NCBI GenBank assembly: GCA_021785435.1
Contig: JAJYFE010000032.1
Span: 1-36,628, forward strand
DNA length: 36,628 nucleotides
Origin: Planctomycetota bacterium
GTDB taxonomy: Bacteria; Planctomycetota; Phycisphaerae; WQYP01
Direction of reading: 5' to 3'
A program made the translations under genes and the position numbers. Below, piece by piece: positions 34,002 through 36,628 of this stretch. Each line of letters starts with the position of its first letter. The stretch's first letter is position 1. Below the pieces are notes generated by a model. The model ran no database searches. It saw nothing but the letters and a program-made list of their open reading frames with translations, and had not been told where the DNA came from.

Positions 34002-35003
34002 GTGATCAGAATACAGACGGCCCGCAAGATCGACTATCTGCCCATGCAGAGGTTTCTGGAGGATGCTTATGGACGGTTGGCCTTCAATTATATGCCTCTT
34101 TACTATCCCTGGTGCTGGCAGGAAAACAATGTCGATTATGAGCACATTTATCTCATCCGTGAAAATACGGAAATAGTGAGTATGGTGCGGGTATTCCCAC
34201 TGGAATTGGTGCAGGGAGGTGCGCGGATCAGGGTGGGGGGAGTTGGCAATGTCGGCACCACCCCCGCTCGCGTGGGTCAAGGCTACATGCGCCAGTTGCT
34301 CCATCATGCGATCGCCCAGATGCGGGAGGAGCAAATCCCCATTTCCATCCTCTGGGGCGATCAACATCGTTACCAACCTTTCGGCTATGAGACGGCGGGA
34401 AAGACGTTGACGCTCACCATCACTTCGCGTGGCCTGGAAAGAACCCGCATAGAAGCGGTATCCCCCACGCGTTTTCTGGGCCAGGACCATCTTCTTTCGT
34501 TAATGATCCAAGCCTATCGCGCCCATCCCTTCCACCGCATTCGCACCGCGGAGGAAACCCGCCTGGCCTACCAGCACGTGGAACTTCTATTGTTCTGCGC
34601 GGGAGAAGAAGGGCAGCAGGGGTATCTTGGATTGTTCAACCACTCGGGCGCATACACGGTGGCGGAGTTTGGAGGAAATGCCGCAACTATTCTAAGGATC
34701 ACGGCGTATCTGATGCGGCGTCTTGGGATCAACTCTTTGGAATTTGCTTTTCCAGGATGGAATTGGATACCGCCGGTCATGCGGATGGCGGCATCGAACT
34801 GGAAGATCGTACCCACCTGCATGGTAAAAATTCTGGATCTCGAAGCAGCCATTCAATACCTGCGCCCGTCGTCGCCGGAACCGTTATCCCTCGCCGTGAG
34901 TCAATTGGAAGCCCTGCCGGAAGTTGAGCGGGTCGAGGCGCTGTTCGGCACCGCGACCCACAGCCCTTTCAATATTTTTGTGTGGCCGCTGGATAATATT
35001 TGA
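34002..35003 (+). CDS. GNAT family N-acetyltransferase (Eis-like)
   Basis: Transfers an acetyl group from acetyl-CoA. The 333-residue product has a GNAT domain (about 1-135) with the CoA-binding segment GNVGTTPARVGQGYMRQLL (82-100) and SILWGDQHRYQPFGYE at 114-129, plus a second half (about 140-330) resembling the C-terminal part of Eis-type enzymes, ending SPFNIFVWPLDNI. Start is GTG with GGAGGA six bases upstream. It sits 22 bases after the putative glycosidase. An amino sugar or other amine released by the pathway is a plausible acceptor; this is inference. Confidence 0.85.
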   Translation: MIRIQTARKIDYLPMQRFLEDAYGRLAFNYMPLYYPWCWQENNVDYEHIYLIRENTEIVSMVRVFPLELVQGGARIRVGGVGNVGTTPARVGQGYMRQLLHHAIAQMREEQIPISILWGDQHRYQPFGYETAGKTLTLTITSRGLERTRIEAVSPTRFLGQDHLLSLMIQAYRAHPFHRIRTAEETRLAYQHVELLLFCAGEEGQQGYLGLFNHSGAYTVAEFGGNAATILRITAYLMRRLGINSLEFAFPGWNWIPPVMRMAASNWKIVPTCMVKILDLEAAIQYLRPSSPEPLSLAVSQLEALPEVERVEALFGTATHSPFNIFVWPLDNI

Positions 35004-35047
35004 GCGTGGCGAGGTTGTAGTGATAAGATTGCGTAGAGCCTTTTGCC

Positions 35048-35768
35048 ATGATCGAAAAAGTCGACTACGAAGAACTGCTGCCACAGGAGTTCGCGGCGCG
35101 ACTGGCCCGGCGGCCGGTGGGATATTTGCCGCTGGGCACATTGGAATGGCACGGGCCACATAACGCTCTTGGCTCTGACCTGCTGCAGGCGCGCGGCTTG
35201 TTCCGGCGCGCGGCCAGACAATTTGGGGGGGATTGTCTTCCCGCCGCCGTGGGTCGGCCCTGATCGCATCACGGGTCAGAAAAACGGGGTTGAGCTTATC
35301 GGAATGGATACCGCGGAAAGTACAACCCCCCATCGACAACTACCAGGCAGCTTGTGCTGGATTCCGAAGGGTCTTTTCCTTCTGCTGATCGAATCGATTT
35401 TAGCCCAGGCCAAACGTGCCGGATTTAAGTGTATTGTGGCTGACGGTCATGGCCCATCGCGGTGGAGTTGGGCCGAGATGGCCGATTGTTGGGAAAAACA
35501 GCTTGGTCTGCATCTGGTATCGGCAACGCGAGATTTTCCCGACGCCTGGCGAACCCAGATGGACCATGCCGGCCGCAATGAAACCTCTGTTCTCATGGCC
35601 TTACAGCCTTCGCTTGTGGATCTGTCGCGTCTGCCGTCCGCCCGCGGCGAATGGCCGCAAGGCGTCAGCGGCGAAGACCCGCGCGACGCCATGGTTGAAT
35701 TTGGCGAACACCTCATTGAAGCAACCCTGGTTCTTATCGGTAAAAAGTTAGATGATCTGCGAGCATGA
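35048..35768 (+). pseudogene. Creatininase-family amidohydrolase, frameshifted at a G tract
   Basis: The N-terminal frame (72 residues) has LPLGTLEWHGPHNALGSD with the metal ligands E33, H35 and D44 of creatininase-like amidohydrolases, then ends early. The downstream frame continues GIVFPPPWVGPDRITG..., CIVADGHGPSRWSW and LVIGKKLDDL-type residues of the same family to 35768. The break is at seven Gs (35225-35231); six would join the frames as QFGGIVFPPPWVGPDRI. So either it is a recent one-base insertion, a slippage-prone site, or a sequencing or assembly error. The usual role in such clusters is hydrolysing a cyclic or acyclic amide. Last gene of the cluster. Confidence 0.8.
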
Positions 35769-35798
35769 ACAGGGCCTGTGACAGTTTCTGCTCAGAGG

Positions 35799-36420
35799 AG
35801 CGCGTTGGTCGCGGCGGGAAGAGTCGATCCGCCAGGAAGAGGATCTCGACGGGATTTATGTCATCCGCACCAGTACCCCGGTCGCCGAAGGAGGCGACTC
35901 GACAAGGCGAGCGGAGCGGTTGAGCGCCGCCGACACCGTGCGCAGCTACAAAGGCCTGGCGGCGGTGGAGCGGGCCTTCCGCGGCCTGAAGGGATTGGAT
36001 CTGCGGGTGCGGCCCATTTTCCACCGCACCGCCGACCACGTCCAGGCCCATATCTTTCTGTGTCTGCTGGCGTACTACGTGCAGTGGCATTTGCGGGGCG
36101 CCTGGCCGGAACTGCTCTTCGAGGACGAGGCGTTGCCCGCCACGCGGCCGGTGCGGGACCCGGTGTGGCCGGCACATCCGTCGGCTGCGGCGCGGGCCAA
36201 GAAGCGCCAGCGGCAGTCGCCGGCGGGCGACCCAGTGCACAGCTTCGAGACGCTGCTGGCGCACCTGGTGACCCAGACGCACAACACCTGCCGGCTGCGA
36301 AAGCAGGGTCCCAAAGGCTTGGCCGATGTGAGCATGGAGGAAATTACCGAGCCGACCGCGCTGCAGGCACGGGCGGCGGAACTGGTGGAGTTGTTCCCAG
36401 TAGACCGAAGTCCGAACTGA
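35799..36420 (+). pseudogene. IS1634-type transposase, 5'-truncated C-terminal part
   Basis: Reading the frame that ends at the TGA at 36420 gives REESIRQEEDLDGIYVIRTS, then after a 10-residue insertion AERLSAADTVRSYKGLAAVE, RAFRGLKGLDLRVRPIFHR, HIFLCLLAYYVQWHLR and further conserved C-terminal residues. This is the IS1634 type, but a subfamily distinct from the left-hand remnant, which has RTRGHALVIMLSYKIV in the corresponding place. The catalytic N-terminal part is absent. The 30-base repeat at 35881-35910 lies in frame as VAEGGDSTRR between TSTP and AERLSAADT. Bases 36421-36628 show no further feature. Confidence 0.85.
35881..35910 (+). repeat. 30-base palindromic element, copy C
   Basis: Starts GTCGCCGAAGGAGGCGACTC and is the same as the minus-strand copy at 611-640 but for one base; the first 25 bases match copy B at 1301. 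In the transposase frame it adds ten codons, VAEGGDSTRR, without breaking it. Confidence 0.9.
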
Positions 36421-36628
36421 GCGCAAACCTTGCCACACCAAGGGGTTAACGCCTTTCCTATGGCGAAACTTCGGGCTAAGACCGTTGGGGATTGGGCGGT
36501 ATCGCTGATGACCAGTGTTGGCCAAAAGATATTGTCCAGCCCCCATTTATGATCCCACTTGAACGTATAGGTTTCGCACACATTAACATTAATTCACTCG
36601 TATAGTCTGTTCATTTAACAAGGCGTAG

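Overview
The window looks like a chromosomal contig of a planctomycete, most likely class Phycisphaerae. This is inferred from gene content, not from a marker-gene search: a DUF1559/H-X9-DG pseudopilin-like protein, two formylglycine-type sulfatases, a XylR-like (substrate-binding plus AraC) regulator, a zf-HC2 anti-sigma-like fragment, and a nusA-infB-DUF503-rbfA order. DNA is GC-rich throughout; the ferredoxin reductase gene at 16968-18035 is visibly richer in A and T.

Layout. (1) 1-1759: nested remnants of IS630 and IS1634 transposases, peppered with short palindromes. (2) 2034-2829: tRNA-Ala(UGC) and a DoxX membrane protein on the minus strand, then about 940 bases without a gene that hold hairpins. 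(3) 3770-12494: a plus-strand information-processing block: nusA, infB, DUF503, rbfA, a degenerate endonuclease III-fold protein, hisG, a small membrane protein and a DNA/RNA methyltransferase-like protein. (4) 12802-14277: a lone sulfatase, then a repeat-rich gap. (5) 14960-16453: a leftward mercury-type operon with a MerR-type promoter, a small exported Cys-rich protein, merR and a decayed thioredoxin/MerT-like gene; beside it is a frameshifted zf-HC2 fragment. (6) 16968-18035: ferredoxin-NADP reductase. (7) 18157-35768: a long plus-strand catabolic cluster: a CBM9-like lipoprotein, XylR-like regulator, pseudopilin, phytanoyl-CoA dioxygenase-like protein, two tandem GH39-like glycosidases flanking a C45-family Ntn hydrolase, sulfatase, Gfo/Idh/MocA oxidoreductase, uroporphyrinogen-decarboxylase-like protein, a second glycosidase type, a GNAT acetyltransferase and a frameshifted creatininase-family amidohydrolase. 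(8) 35799-36420: a second IS1634 remnant.

How it fits together. The cluster reads as one regulated pathway for a sulfated, otherwise decorated carbohydrate: sensing (XylR-like), surface binding (CBM9 lipoprotein), desulfation, glycoside cleavage, and removal or modification of side groups (C45, PhyH, UroD-like, GNAT, creatininase). No transporter and no sulfatase-maturing enzyme lies in the window.

The most unusual signals are: a family of short palindromes, one form of which is a 30-base unit read in the same frame inside two different IS1634-type transposase remnants, resembling Rickettsia palindromic elements; a pseudopilin gene whose 5' end carries four successive Shine-Dalgarno/ATG modules, two of them inside a 78-base tandem repeat; and the Cys-rich exported protein in the mer-type operon.
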